Source: Treponema sp. UBA4328
GTDB lineage: Bacteria; Spirochaetota; Spirochaetia; Treponematales; Treponemataceae
NCBI GenBank assembly: GCA_002394465.1
Contig: DGTU01000159.1
Span: 1-5,629 of the forward strand
Direction of reading: 5' to 3'
Length of the DNA stretch: 5,629 nucleotides
Made by a program: the position numbers and the translations under genes
Part shown: positions 1 through 5,629 of the stretch, piece after piece
Layout: every line of letters begins with the position of its first letter
How positions within the stretch are numbered: position 1 is the stretch's first letter
Notes under the pieces: generated by a model
What the model was told of the DNA's origin: nothing
The model's database searches: none
What the model saw: the letters and a program-made list of their open reading frames with translations, nothing else

Positions 1-46
1 TGAAGAAGCTCCTGCTGAAGCTGCTGCAGAGGAAAAGGCTGAGTAA
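1..46 (+). CDS. rplI: C-terminal end of probable 50S ribosomal protein L9 (partial)
   Basis: Only the last 14 codons and a TAA stop (44-46) are present, reading EEAPAEAAAEEKAE. This Ala/Glu-rich, acidic, low-complexity tail carries no diagnostic motif by itself. The L9 call rests on position: dnaB commonly follows rplI in bacterial rpsF-ssb-rpsR-rplI-dnaB clusters, and from general knowledge treponemal L9 proteins can carry an acidic Ala-rich C-terminal extension beyond the 23S rRNA-binding domains. L9 is a structural protein of the large ribosomal subunit, binding 23S rRNA near the base of the L1 stalk. The gene is followed 21 bp later by a terminator hairpin, so the ribosomal-protein transcript probably ends there. 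Another protein with a similar acidic tail cannot be excluded; the reading frame and stop are firm, the name is inference from context. Confidence 0.55.
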   Translation, partial: EEAPAEAAAEEKAE

Positions 47-67
47 TTTTACTTTTGCCTGAAAATC

Positions 68-101
68 GCCAGGGAGACATACGGTTTCTCTGGCTTTTTT
101 T
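68..101 (+). terminator. Intrinsic terminator after the rplI-like gene, upstream of dnaB
   Basis: The left arm GCCAGGGAGAC (68-78) pairs over all 11 positions with the right arm GTTTCTCTGGC (84-94), counting two G-U wobbles. The loop is ATACG (79-83) and a run of seven T follows at 95-101. This is a classic rho-independent terminator on the plus strand. It stands between the ribosomal-protein gene and dnaB with its T-run ending 21 bp before the dnaB start codon, so dnaB is either read through this signal or attenuated by it; I see no convincing promoter between hairpin and dnaB. Confidence 0.85.
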
Positions 102-111
102 ATCTTAAAAC

Positions 112-117
112 GGGAGA
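112..117 (+). promoter_or_regulatory. Ribosome binding site of dnaB
   Basis: GGGAGA lies 5 bases before the ATG at 123 and matches the anti-Shine-Dalgarno core. It fixes the dnaB start at 123. The 7-mer GGGAGAC (112-118) also occurs in the left arm of the upstream terminator (72-78), so the right arm of that hairpin could in principle pair with either copy. Confidence 0.75.
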
Positions 118-122
118 CGAAG

Positions 123-1457
123 ATGGAATCAACATTAAAGGATACAATTCCGCCGCATGATGCTGACGCAGAGCAGGCGACTTTAGGAGCACTTTTTCTT
201 GACTGGGCAGCCATCAGTAATGTTGTTTCCCTGATCCGGCCCGAACACTTTTATTCACAGCAGAATCAGATCATTTACAGCGAAATGCTGACGCTTTTTA
301 ACCGCGGCGTTACCTGTGATACCCTTACACTTATCAATGAACTTACCAAATCCGGCATGCTTGAAAAGGCGGGCGGAGCAGCATATATCGCTTCGCTGAC
401 GGATGTAGTTCCGACGGCTGCAAACATTGAATATTACGCAAAAATCGTCCTTGACAAGGCCACAAGGCGTAACCTCATCAAAATGTCATCAGAAATCAAG
501 GCGAGTGCATTTGATGAAACGCGTGAAAGCCGCCTGATTCTCGAAGATGCCGAGAAAAAAATCTTCTCGCTGACTGACCTTGACCAGAGCATTCCAATTC
601 ATGATATGAATGAGGTTGTTCCAAAGACGCTTGAAATGATTGAAAGTCACGTTAAGAGCAAGGCTGCCTATACAGGTATTCCGAGCGGCTTTGCACGTCT
701 TGATACAATGACAAGCGGTTTCCAGAATTCAGAAATGATAATCATCGGTGCGCGTCCTTCTATGGGTAAAACAGCTATGGCACTTTCGATGATGCAGCAT
801 ATTGCCGTTGAAAAGCACATACCGTGCGGTTTCTTCTCACTTGAAATGTCCTATGAACAGATCGGACAGCGTCTCCTTTCGCAGGAAGCCCGTGTTCCGG
901 GATCGAAACTCCGAAGTGGTATGCTTAAAATTGATGAACTTCAGAAGCTTCAGGAAGCAGCAGGACGCTGTTTTGAAGCTCCTTTATATATCGTAGATGT
1001 TCCGAACATGCAGCTCCTTGACCTTAGGGCTATGGCAAGGCGCCTCAAGGAAAGGCATGACATTAAGATTATCTTTATTGACTATATCGGTCTTATTTCT
1101 ACGCAGAACAGCAGTGCTCCTGTATTTGAGCAGGTTTCAGAAATTTCAAAATCCCTGAAGAGCCTTGCTCGTGAACTTAACATTCCGGTTGTCGTACTCT
1201 GTCAGGTTGCCCGTGATGCAGAAGGTGAAGAGCCTAACCTTGCACAGCTGCGCGGTTCCGGAAGCATTGAACAGGATGCCGACGTCGTTATGTTCATTCA
1301 CCGTGAACGCAAAAAGACTGCCGATGAAGGCGAGAATATTGCAGTCCTTGATGCAAAACTTATTGTTGCAAAGCAGCGTAACGGTCCTATCGGCGACGTT
1401 GATCTTTACTTCCTTACGAATTACACCAAGTTTGAAAACAAGGTTGATGAACACTAA
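123..1457 (+). CDS. dnaB: Replicative DNA helicase DnaB
   Basis: This is the 5'-3' hexameric helicase that encircles the lagging-strand template, unwinds the replication fork and recruits primase. At 444 residues the length is normal for the family. The N-terminal helical domain (about 10-150) opens with PPHDADAEQATLGALF, the usual DnaB start. A linker leads into the RecA-like ATPase domain from about 183 (TGIPSGFARLD). Visible motifs are Walker A GARPSMGKT (209-217, Lys216), SLEMS with the probable catalytic Glu (239-243), Walker B IIFIDY (316-321, Asp320), the sensor-type LCQVAR (359-364, Gln361), LRGSGSIEQDAD (376-387), and KQRNGP (417-422) with the probable arginine finger Arg419. Two positions differ from the textbook versions: DYIGLI where DYLQLM is usual, and CQVAR where SQL(N/S)R is usual. 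The key catalytic residues remain, and no intein interrupts the gene. The start is ATG at 123, supported by GGGAGA just upstream. A terminator hairpin lies between it and the preceding ribosomal gene, and a shared hairpin follows its TAA. Confidence 0.97.
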   Translation: MESTLKDTIPPHDADAEQATLGALFLDWAAISNVVSLIRPEHFYSQQNQIIYSEMLTLFNRGVTCDTLTLINELTKSGMLEKAGGAAYIASLTDVVPTAANIEYYAKIVLDKATRRNLIKMSSEIKASAFDETRESRLILEDAEKKIFSLTDLDQSIPIHDMNEVVPKTLEMIESHVKSKAAYTGIPSGFARLDTMTSGFQNSEMIIIGARPSMGKTAMALSMMQHIAVEKHIPCGFFSLEMSYEQIGQRLLSQEARVPGSKLRSGMLKIDELQKLQEAAGRCFEAPLYIVDVPNMQLLDLRAMARRLKERHDIKIIFIDYIGLISTQNSSAPVFEQVSEISKSLKSLARELNIPVVVLCQVARDAEGEEPNLAQLRGSGSIEQDADVVMFIHRERKKTADEGENIAVLDAKLIVAKQRNGPIGDVDLYFLTNYTKFENKVDEH

Positions 1458-1459
1458 AA

Positions 1460-1489
1460 AAAGGCACCGTTTCCGGTGCCTTTCGTTTT
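1460..1489. terminator. Bidirectional terminator between convergent dnaB and P83/100 gene
   Basis: A perfect 10-bp stem is formed by AAAGGCACCG (1460-1469) and CGGTGCCTTT (1474-1483) with a TTTC loop. On the plus strand the stem is followed by TTTCGTTTT. On the minus strand it is followed by the complement of the seven A at 1456-1462, that is a T-run. It begins 2 bases past the dnaB stop and lies about 20 bases past the stop of the minus-strand gene, so a single hairpin can serve both converging transcripts. The T-run is cleaner on the minus-strand side. Confidence 0.88.
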
Positions 1490-1503
1490 ATATCAGTTAA
1501 GGT

Positions 1504-3129
1504 TTATTTTGCGTTTGCAGCAGCTCCCTGAGAACTTTCAGAAACCTGTGTAAGGTCTGCCGGATTAAGCAGGATTGCCTTTCCTGATGCAGATGTAACA
1601 AGGATACCTTTCTGAGTTACCGTTATCGGAGTAGAAGCCTTTACTGCAACAGGTGACTTGAGCTGGTTTTCAAGGTTTGCGTTGAACTTTGCAACTACAG
1701 CATTTTTTCCGTCATTGATTACGCAGTAGTAGCTTGCGCCGTCCTGAACGAGAACTGATGTTTCAGAAACAGTTTCGTTGCTTTCCTTTACGATTTCCAT
1801 GTTTTCCTTATCAAGGAGAACAAGCTTGACTGCACCGTTTCCTGTATTTGTGCCTGCAACTGCAACGAAATTGTCACCGGCTTCATAGATTGTCCTGTAC
1901 CTGATAACCGTTACAGGAGATTCACGGATGACTTTACCGTTGTCGGCATTCATCTTTACAAGTTCGCTCATGATTCCAAGGTCATCGATTGCCTTGAGAC
2001 CGTAAACGGCTGTTGAACTGTTATTAACCTGCTGTTCCTTAAGAAGGGTCTGCTGGTCCTGTGCAATTGAAGTACGTTCATTCTGAGCTTCAGTGCGCTT
2101 AGAATCTGCAGTTGACTGTGCAGAAGCAGCTTCTTCCCTGGCTTCTTCAGTTTTCTTAGCCTGTTCTTCTGTCTTTTTAGCCTGCTCATCAGCCTGAGCC
2201 TGTTTTTCTTCTGCTGCGGCTTTCTTTTCTTCAGCTTCTTTCTGAGCCTGCTTGTCTTCAGGATTTGCGTCTGCCTTTTTCTGTGCTTCCTGAGCTTCTT
2301 TCTTAGCGTCGTCAGCTTCTTTGCGGGCTTCCTGAGTTTTCTTTTCTTCTTCCTTTAATTTTTTGTTTTCTTCGGTTGCCTTCTGCTGTGCTTTCTGGGC
2401 TTTTTCGCCTGCGTTTTCAGCTTCGCGTTCCTTGATGTCTACCATTTCCTTGCGGACATCAACTCCCTTGTCATTTTCTTCCTGCATTGACTGAACGACC
2501 TGCTTGTCGCTGATTACTGATGTATCAACAGTGCTGAGTCCGCCTGCAAGGTCAGAAAGCGGGATTACGATCTGTGATTTTCCAGGCCATTCCCTGTAGC
2601 TCAGGGCAAGACCTGCCTTGTCAGCTGTAAGTTTATCTGTTACGACTTTCTTGTATTTTGATTCAAATACGTCTGTCCTTCCGCGGTAAACTGCATTGTA
2701 AACCGTTACGAAGGTTGCTACCGTCTGGGAATCTTTTTCAGAATATCCGTATGCGGCAGAAAGATATGCGCCGATGATTCTGCGCAGGTTGTTGATATGG
2801 TCAACCGTTGCGTCTGAGCCGAGTACGAGGATATCAGCGTCAAGCTTTCCTTTCTCTGCTGCATCTACGCAGTGGTAAATCTTGTATTTGGAACTTCCTG
2901 CTTCTGCAGGTTTTGTAACGTCGGCTGCGATAACCTTTCCCATCGATGAACCGATTGCCTTGATTTCTTCGATGGTATTGATTACTGAATGCGGACCTGA
3001 GTAGTTTTCGAAAACAACTGCATCAACGTCGCCTGTAGATTTGATTTCTGCCTCGTTTACTTCAAGTGCAAAAGCACAGTTTCCAGCAAGGAGAAATGCT
3101 GCGATGGAATATAAAACTTTTTTGAACAT
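1504..3129 (-). CDS. P83/100-family exported protein (spirochaetal antigen) with long coiled coil
   Basis: This 541-residue protein belongs to the family typified by the Borrelia P83/100 antigen, which also has treponemal members; its molecular role is not established. Residues 1-21 form a signal peptide (MFKK, hydrophobic stretch, AFA cleavage site before Leu22), so it is exported to the periplasm or envelope. The N-terminal domain (about 30-212) contains the segments I recognise as family hallmarks, FVTVYNAVYRG (140-150) and YREWPGKSQIVIPL (178-191). Residues about 214-367 are an uninterrupted Lys/Glu/Ala/Gln-rich coiled coil that includes a tandem heptad QAKKTEEQAKKTEE (316-329). The C-terminal domain (about 372-541) alternates beta-strand-like segments and turns (for example TQKGILVTSASGKAILLN), suggesting a partial propeller or beta-sandwich. 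The ATG start is fixed by GGAGG 5 bases upstream. It is last in a minus-strand cluster, 76 bp after the propeller gene, with its own promoter in the gap. Cys18 preceded by Gly-Asn is a poor lipobox, so signal peptidase I cleavage is preferred. Family membership is fairly sure; function is unknown. Confidence 0.88.
   Translation of the reverse strand: MFKKVLYSIAAFLLAGNCAFALEVNEAEIKSTGDVDAVVFENYSGPHSVINTIEEIKAIGSSMGKVIAADVTKPAEAGSSKYKIYHCVDAAEKGKLDADILVLGSDATVDHINNLRRIIGAYLSAAYGYSEKDSQTVATFVTVYNAVYRGRTDVFESKYKKVVTDKLTADKAGLALSYREWPGKSQIVIPLSDLAGGLSTVDTSVISDKQVVQSMQEENDKGVDVRKEMVDIKEREAENAGEKAQKAQQKATEENKKLKEEEKKTQEARKEADDAKKEAQEAQKKADANPEDKQAQKEAEEKKAAAEEKQAQADEQAKKTEEQAKKTEEAREEAASAQSTADSKRTEAQNERTSIAQDQQTLLKEQQVNNSSTAVYGLKAIDDLGIMSELVKMNADNGKVIRESPVTVIRYRTIYEAGDNFVAVAGTNTGNGAVKLVLLDKENMEIVKESNETVSETSVLVQDGASYYCVINDGKNAVVAKFNANLENQLKSPVAVKASTPITVTQKGILVTSASGKAILLNPADLTQVSESSQGAAANAK
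2143..2184 (-). repeat. Two tandem 21-bp units encoding the heptad QAKKTEE
   Basis: The units 2143-2163 and 2164-2184 align along their full length with three mismatches, all synonymous, so both encode QAKKTEE (residues 316-322 and 323-329 of the P83/100-family protein). Each unit is exactly one coiled-coil heptad, so gain or loss of a unit would keep both the reading frame and the coil register. The rest of the coil is similarly low-complexity but shows no other equally clean tandem copy. Confidence 0.75.
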
Positions 3130-3134
3130 CTGTT

Positions 3135-3139
3135 CCTCC
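3135..3139 (-). promoter_or_regulatory. Ribosome binding site of the P83/100-family gene
   Basis: On the minus strand GGAGG stands 5 bases before the ATG (3127-3129), a near-perfect Shine-Dalgarno sequence at good spacing. It fixes the start of the protein just before a well-formed signal peptide. Confidence 0.85.
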
Positions 3140-3181
3140 AGATTGATAGCCTAAGGATAAATTTTTTTAGAACTATATTTA

Positions 3182-3210
3182 ATTATAACATACATGTTTA
3201 ATTTTTTACA
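3182..3210 (-). promoter_or_regulatory. Predicted sigma-70-type promoter (extended -10) for the P83/100-family gene
   Basis: Read on the minus strand, a consensus TATAAT (3187-3182) is preceded by TG plus one base (3190-3188), giving an extended -10. At a 17-bp spacing the -35 position is TGTAAA (3210-3205), only three of six matches to TTGACA, which the extended -10 could compensate. The start of transcription would be near 3175, giving a leader of roughly 45 bases ending in GGAGG and the ATG. The -35 hexamer overlaps the stop codon of the preceding gene. No terminator is seen in the gap, so read-through from upstream is also likely. Confidence 0.6.
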
Positions 3211-4957
3211 GATTTAAATCAGTTATCTTTTTAAAAGTTGCGCGTGCGTAGTCCGAAACCGCCTTGTCAAATTTGGGATTGAGAAGGTACATCATGTTGT
3301 CCATTCCGTATTTTAAAAGTGCCGGTTTTCCCATAAATGCGCATATCTGGAGTGTTGCATCACATATTGCCTTTGCCTTGCTTATGTCACGCTTGAGAAG
3401 GGAATTCTGTATGAGGTACTGCAGTGCCTTGAGCATTGAACCGTCGGGATCGTAGGCATAATTGCCGCACGACATTATAAGCTGCAGTGTCTGGGTTGAA
3501 TTCTCTTCGTTTTTCAAAAGGTATGCAAAGTCTTCTGAAAAGCCTGCAATTCCCGTCTGACTTACAAGGCGTATGAGGTTCTGAGTATAGACAGGATTGT
3601 CCTCGAAAAAGGTCTTACCTTCACGGAAGTTTTTTTTCTGTGCTTCATGGGAAGCCGTATAGTTTGCAATTTCTGTACTGATGGCTTTGAGCCATTCTTT
3701 TTCCTGTTCTCCGTAATCTCCCCTGAGAAGTCCGGCGGAGATTTCTTCCATTTGTTCAAGGCTCAGGACGCGGACTCCGGCACTTTCCATTATGTTCGAC
3801 GAGCGCTTTTTTTCGACGTAGCCTTCTTCGGGCCTGTCTTCCTTATGTGCGTGAGAAAGTCCCTGATTCATGAGCCAGGCATTTATTTCCCAGTTTTTCA
3901 TTGCAAGGAGAAGATAGTTTGAAGAAGTATAGCTTATGCAGTTCCATTGCGAAGACGGAGGAAGAACGGCCTTCCAGATTACGTTCATTCCGTAAGAAAC
4001 TTCTGCTGCGGTTTTAAGGTCTGAAATAAAGAATCCGTCCTGTGAAAACGAAAAGGCCGTAATCTGTTCGCTGCTGATGTCCTTTAAGGTGAGCGTTGAA
4101 ATAAGTTCTCCGGTCTGGGAATTGATTACATAAAGATTTGATCCCTGTCCGGCAGAAGAAACGACGGCCGTTATGTTTTTTGATGCGGATGAAATAATCC
4201 TGCTTTTTGCGGTGGTTGTCTTTAAGTTATTTAAAACCCATGCGGAGCCTGCGTTTCCGTCTTTTATTGAGCACAGACCGCAGGAATTGTTGTAGAAAAG
4301 CAGCATGACTCCGTCAGGTGCCGTACACGCATTGATGACCCTTCCTGCGAAAGTGATTTCTTCGATTATGTTTCCGAACGGTGAAATGCGCAGGGCCTTT
4401 GTCCTTGACTGGGATTCTTCTGCAATAAATGCGAGGATTGAGCCGTCATTAAGTTCGCACAGCGGAAGCGTTGAAAGCAGGGAAACCGTTAAAGTCCATT
4501 TTCGGATTCCGTTAAGGCCGTAGCAGGAAATCCTTGTGTTTCCGCGGATGAAAATCCTGAAATCCCTTCCTGCTATCGGTGACTGTGTAATGTTGAATTC
4601 TGTTTTTCTTGACCAGACGGTCTTTCCGTTTCGGTTCAGGAAATTGAGCGTGTCATCAGAGGTTACGCAGAGCAGAAAATCATTATTTACGGTGAGGTAT
4701 GGGGTTGTTTTTCCGTTTACGCTCTGATACCAGTACTGCTTTCCGGAAGCGGAATATCCTGTTATGAGGCGGCCGTCATTCGGAATGATAAAGCCGTATG
4801 AGGTTTCCGTAAAATCTGCCGTTGCACTTCCGCCCTGAACTGCTGACCAGGATGGCTGGAGCGTATTGAGGTCTGCCATGCGTATGTTATCCTGTGCACC
4901 TGCATGAATGAAAGTGAGGAGAAAAACTGTACTGAGAAGGGACAGCCTAATTTTCAT
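3206..4957 (-). CDS. Exported beta-propeller-like protein of unknown function
   Basis: I do not recognise a named gene. With the ATG at 4957 the protein has 583 residues. Residues 1-21 are a signal peptide (MKIRL, hydrophobic core, AGA before Gln22), so it acts outside the cytoplasm. Residues about 30-365 show repeated strand-turn units of the PQQ-like/WD-like propeller type, such as GRLITGYSASGKQYWYQS (62-79), DTLNFLNRNGKTVW (102-115), TRISCYGLNGIRKWTL (141-156) and NLYVINSQTGELISTL (274-289). Residues about 395-583 are charged and mainly helical, without a motif I can name. No catalytic signature is visible, so a binding or scaffolding role is inferred. The ATG lies inside the end of the upstream methyltransferase gene (11-bp overlap, ATGAAAATTAG), suggesting translational coupling; no strong Shine-Dalgarno sequence precedes it. 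A TTG at 4972 would add five residues (MLILK) but has no better ribosome site. The next gene downstream encodes the P83/100-family protein, also exported. Confidence 0.8.
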   Translation of the reverse strand: MKIRLSLLSTVFLLTFIHAGAQDNIRMADLNTLQPSWSAVQGGSATADFTETSYGFIIPNDGRLITGYSASGKQYWYQSVNGKTTPYLTVNNDFLLCVTSDDTLNFLNRNGKTVWSRKTEFNITQSPIAGRDFRIFIRGNTRISCYGLNGIRKWTLTVSLLSTLPLCELNDGSILAFIAEESQSRTKALRISPFGNIIEEITFAGRVINACTAPDGVMLLFYNNSCGLCSIKDGNAGSAWVLNNLKTTTAKSRIISSASKNITAVVSSAGQGSNLYVINSQTGELISTLTLKDISSEQITAFSFSQDGFFISDLKTAAEVSYGMNVIWKAVLPPSSQWNCISYTSSNYLLLAMKNWEINAWLMNQGLSHAHKEDRPEEGYVEKKRSSNIMESAGVRVLSLEQMEEISAGLLRGDYGEQEKEWLKAISTEIANYTASHEAQKKNFREGKTFFEDNPVYTQNLIRLVSQTGIAGFSEDFAYLLKNEENSTQTLQLIMSCGNYAYDPDGSMLKALQYLIQNSLLKRDISKAKAICDATLQICAFMGKPALLKYGMDNMMYLLNPKFDKAVSDYARATFKKITDLNL

Positions 4958-5629
4958 TTTCAAAATAAGCAAGGCTTTCTATGTGCGAGGTCTGCGGGTA
5001 AAAATCCAGCAGGTAAAGGCGTTTAAGCGTATATCCGCTTTTTATGAGGAAGGAAGCGTCCCGTGCATGCGTTGCAGGATCACAGGAAACGCTTCTGAGT
5101 TGGAATACCTTGCTGCTGCAGAGCCAGCGGCATACTTCTTTTTCCATTCCTGAGCGAGGAGGATCTATGACTGCTGCGTCAAAGGGACCGTTCCGTCCGA
5201 TGATGAGAGAAGCATGTTCCTTACACCATTTTTCGCCGCTCAGTCCGTAGGTTTCATGATTTTTTCCGTTCATGTTTGCTTCGGCGTAAACAAGTGCATC
5301 CCGGTTGTGTTCAACGAGGGTTGTCTTTTCAAATTTGTCTGCAAGGAAAACAGAAAAGGTTCCAGATCCTGCATACATGTCAAGGACGTTTTTTCCTGAA
5401 AGATTATATGTTACTTCTGCGATTGTCTTTTCGAGAAGCTGCATGTTTGACTGGAAAAATCCCTGTACGTTGAATTTTACGTTTTTATCAAGAAGCTTTA
5501 ATTCACAGGTATTCTGCGGTGAGAAAACCGTTCCTGCAAAATGATTCGGTATGCGGTTTTTGATTATTTTTCCTGAGTTCTTTCTGTAGGTTTTTCTCTG
5601 GTCTTTGGCTCCGCTTGTAATTTCATCAG
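4947..5629 (-). CDS. TrmA/RumA (RlmD-like) family RNA uracil-5-methyltransferase, C-terminal part
   Basis: The frame stays open to the right edge, so the N-terminus lies outside the window; 226 residues plus a TAG stop are visible of a family usually around 370-450. These enzymes use S-adenosylmethionine to make 5-methyluridine in tRNA or 23S rRNA. Motifs in order (fragment numbering) are GFFQSNMQLLEKT (56-68), the SAM-binding DMYAGSGTF (83-91), VEHNRDA (105-111) binding the SAM ribose, AVIDPPRSGM (152-161), SCDPATHARD (181-190) with catalytic nucleophile Cys182 (codon 5082-5084), and FYPQTSHIESLA (209-220) with the probable proton-abstracting Glu217. All key residues are intact, so the enzyme should be active. 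The missing half would show whether a TRAM domain and an iron-sulphur cysteine cluster exist, which would help separate RlmD-like from TrmA- or RlmC-like members; I leave the symbol blank. The ATG at 5444 is internal, because family-like sequence (HFAGTVFSPQN) continues upstream of it. The 3' end overlaps the propeller gene by 11 bp. Confidence 0.92.
   Translation of the reverse strand, partial: DEITSGAKDQRKTYRKNSGKIIKNRIPNHFAGTVFSPQNTCELKLLDKNVKFNVQGFFQSNMQLLEKTIAEVTYNLSGKNVLDMYAGSGTFSVFLADKFEKTTLVEHNRDALVYAEANMNGKNHETYGLSGEKWCKEHASLIIGRNGPFDAAVIDPPRSGMEKEVCRWLCSSKVFQLRSVSCDPATHARDASFLIKSGYTLKRLYLLDFYPQTSHIESLAYFENEN

Noticed and set aside
78..106. Possible dnaB promoter using TATCTT (101-106) as -10
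   Set aside because: No -35 hexamer is present at usable distance (CATACG at 78-83), the box overlaps the terminator T-run, and the start would fall within the ribosome binding site.
747..1260. Possible intein in DnaB, a frequent intein host
   Set aside because: All ATPase motifs run without interruption and the protein has the ordinary length of 444 residues.
1146..1500. Open frames on both strands across the 3' end of dnaB (102 and 111 codons)
   Set aside because: They lie inside strongly conserved helicase motifs in other frames, lack ribosome binding sites, and their products show no domain or signal features.
2029..2490. Low-complexity CTT/TTC-rich plus strand as a non-coding repeat array
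   Set aside because: It is the complement of Lys/Glu/Ala codons of a continuous coiled coil with intact frame; the composition follows from the protein.
3064..3129. P83/100-family protein as a lipoprotein through Cys18
   Set aside because: The residues before Cys18 (Leu-Ala-Gly-Asn) fit a lipobox poorly, while Ala-Phe-Ala just after gives a good signal peptidase I site. Spirochaetal lipoboxes are loose, so this is not fully excluded.
4947..5444. Reading the methyltransferase as a complete 165-residue protein starting at 5444
   Set aside because: The frame is open upstream to the window edge and encodes family-like sequence (HFAGTVFSPQN and GFFQSN) immediately before that Met, so it is an internal residue.
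4905..5544. Several plus-strand open frames of 60-80 codons over the methyltransferase region
   Set aside because: They are antisense shadows of a gene with intact catalytic motifs and have no good start signals or recognisable products.

Overview
The window looks like a chromosomal piece of a spirochaete, most probably a Treponema-like species of moderate GC content. The main grounds are the gene just left of centre, a P83/100-family antigen, which as far as I know is a spirochaetal family, and the order L9 tail then dnaB at the left end, which resembles the ribosomal-protein/dnaB cluster of treponemes. Genus and species are inference; no rRNA or other phylogenetic marker lies here.

Layout, left to right. 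(1) Positions 1-46 hold the last 14 codons of a plus-strand gene with an Ala/Glu-rich tail, best explained as rplI (ribosomal protein L9). (2) A 76-bp gap (47-122) holds a strong intrinsic terminator hairpin and, 10 bp past its T-run, the ribosome binding site of dnaB. (3) Complete plus-strand dnaB, replicative helicase (123-1457). (4) A 46-bp gap (1458-1503) holds one hairpin that can end transcription from both sides, because the next genes converge on it. (5) Three minus-strand genes run toward that hairpin: the C-terminal part of a TrmA/RumA-family RNA uracil-5-methyltransferase (4947-5629, cut by the window edge), an exported beta-propeller-like protein of unknown function (3206-4957), and the exported P83/100-family protein with a long charged coiled coil (1504-3129). 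The methyltransferase and propeller genes overlap by 11 bp and are probably co-translated. The P83/100 gene sits 76 bp downstream, with a good extended -10 promoter in the gap, so it can be made both as the tail of the operon and on its own.

How it fits together: the left part is core replication/translation housekeeping. The right part joins a housekeeping RNA methylase to two secreted or periplasmic structural proteins whose exact jobs are unknown. No mobile element, CRISPR array, tRNA, rRNA, intein or phage gene was seen, and no stretch over 300 bases lacks a gene. The window is mostly ordinary core genome. The least characterised parts are the propeller/P83-100 pair and the arrangement of hairpin and ribosome binding site ahead of dnaB.
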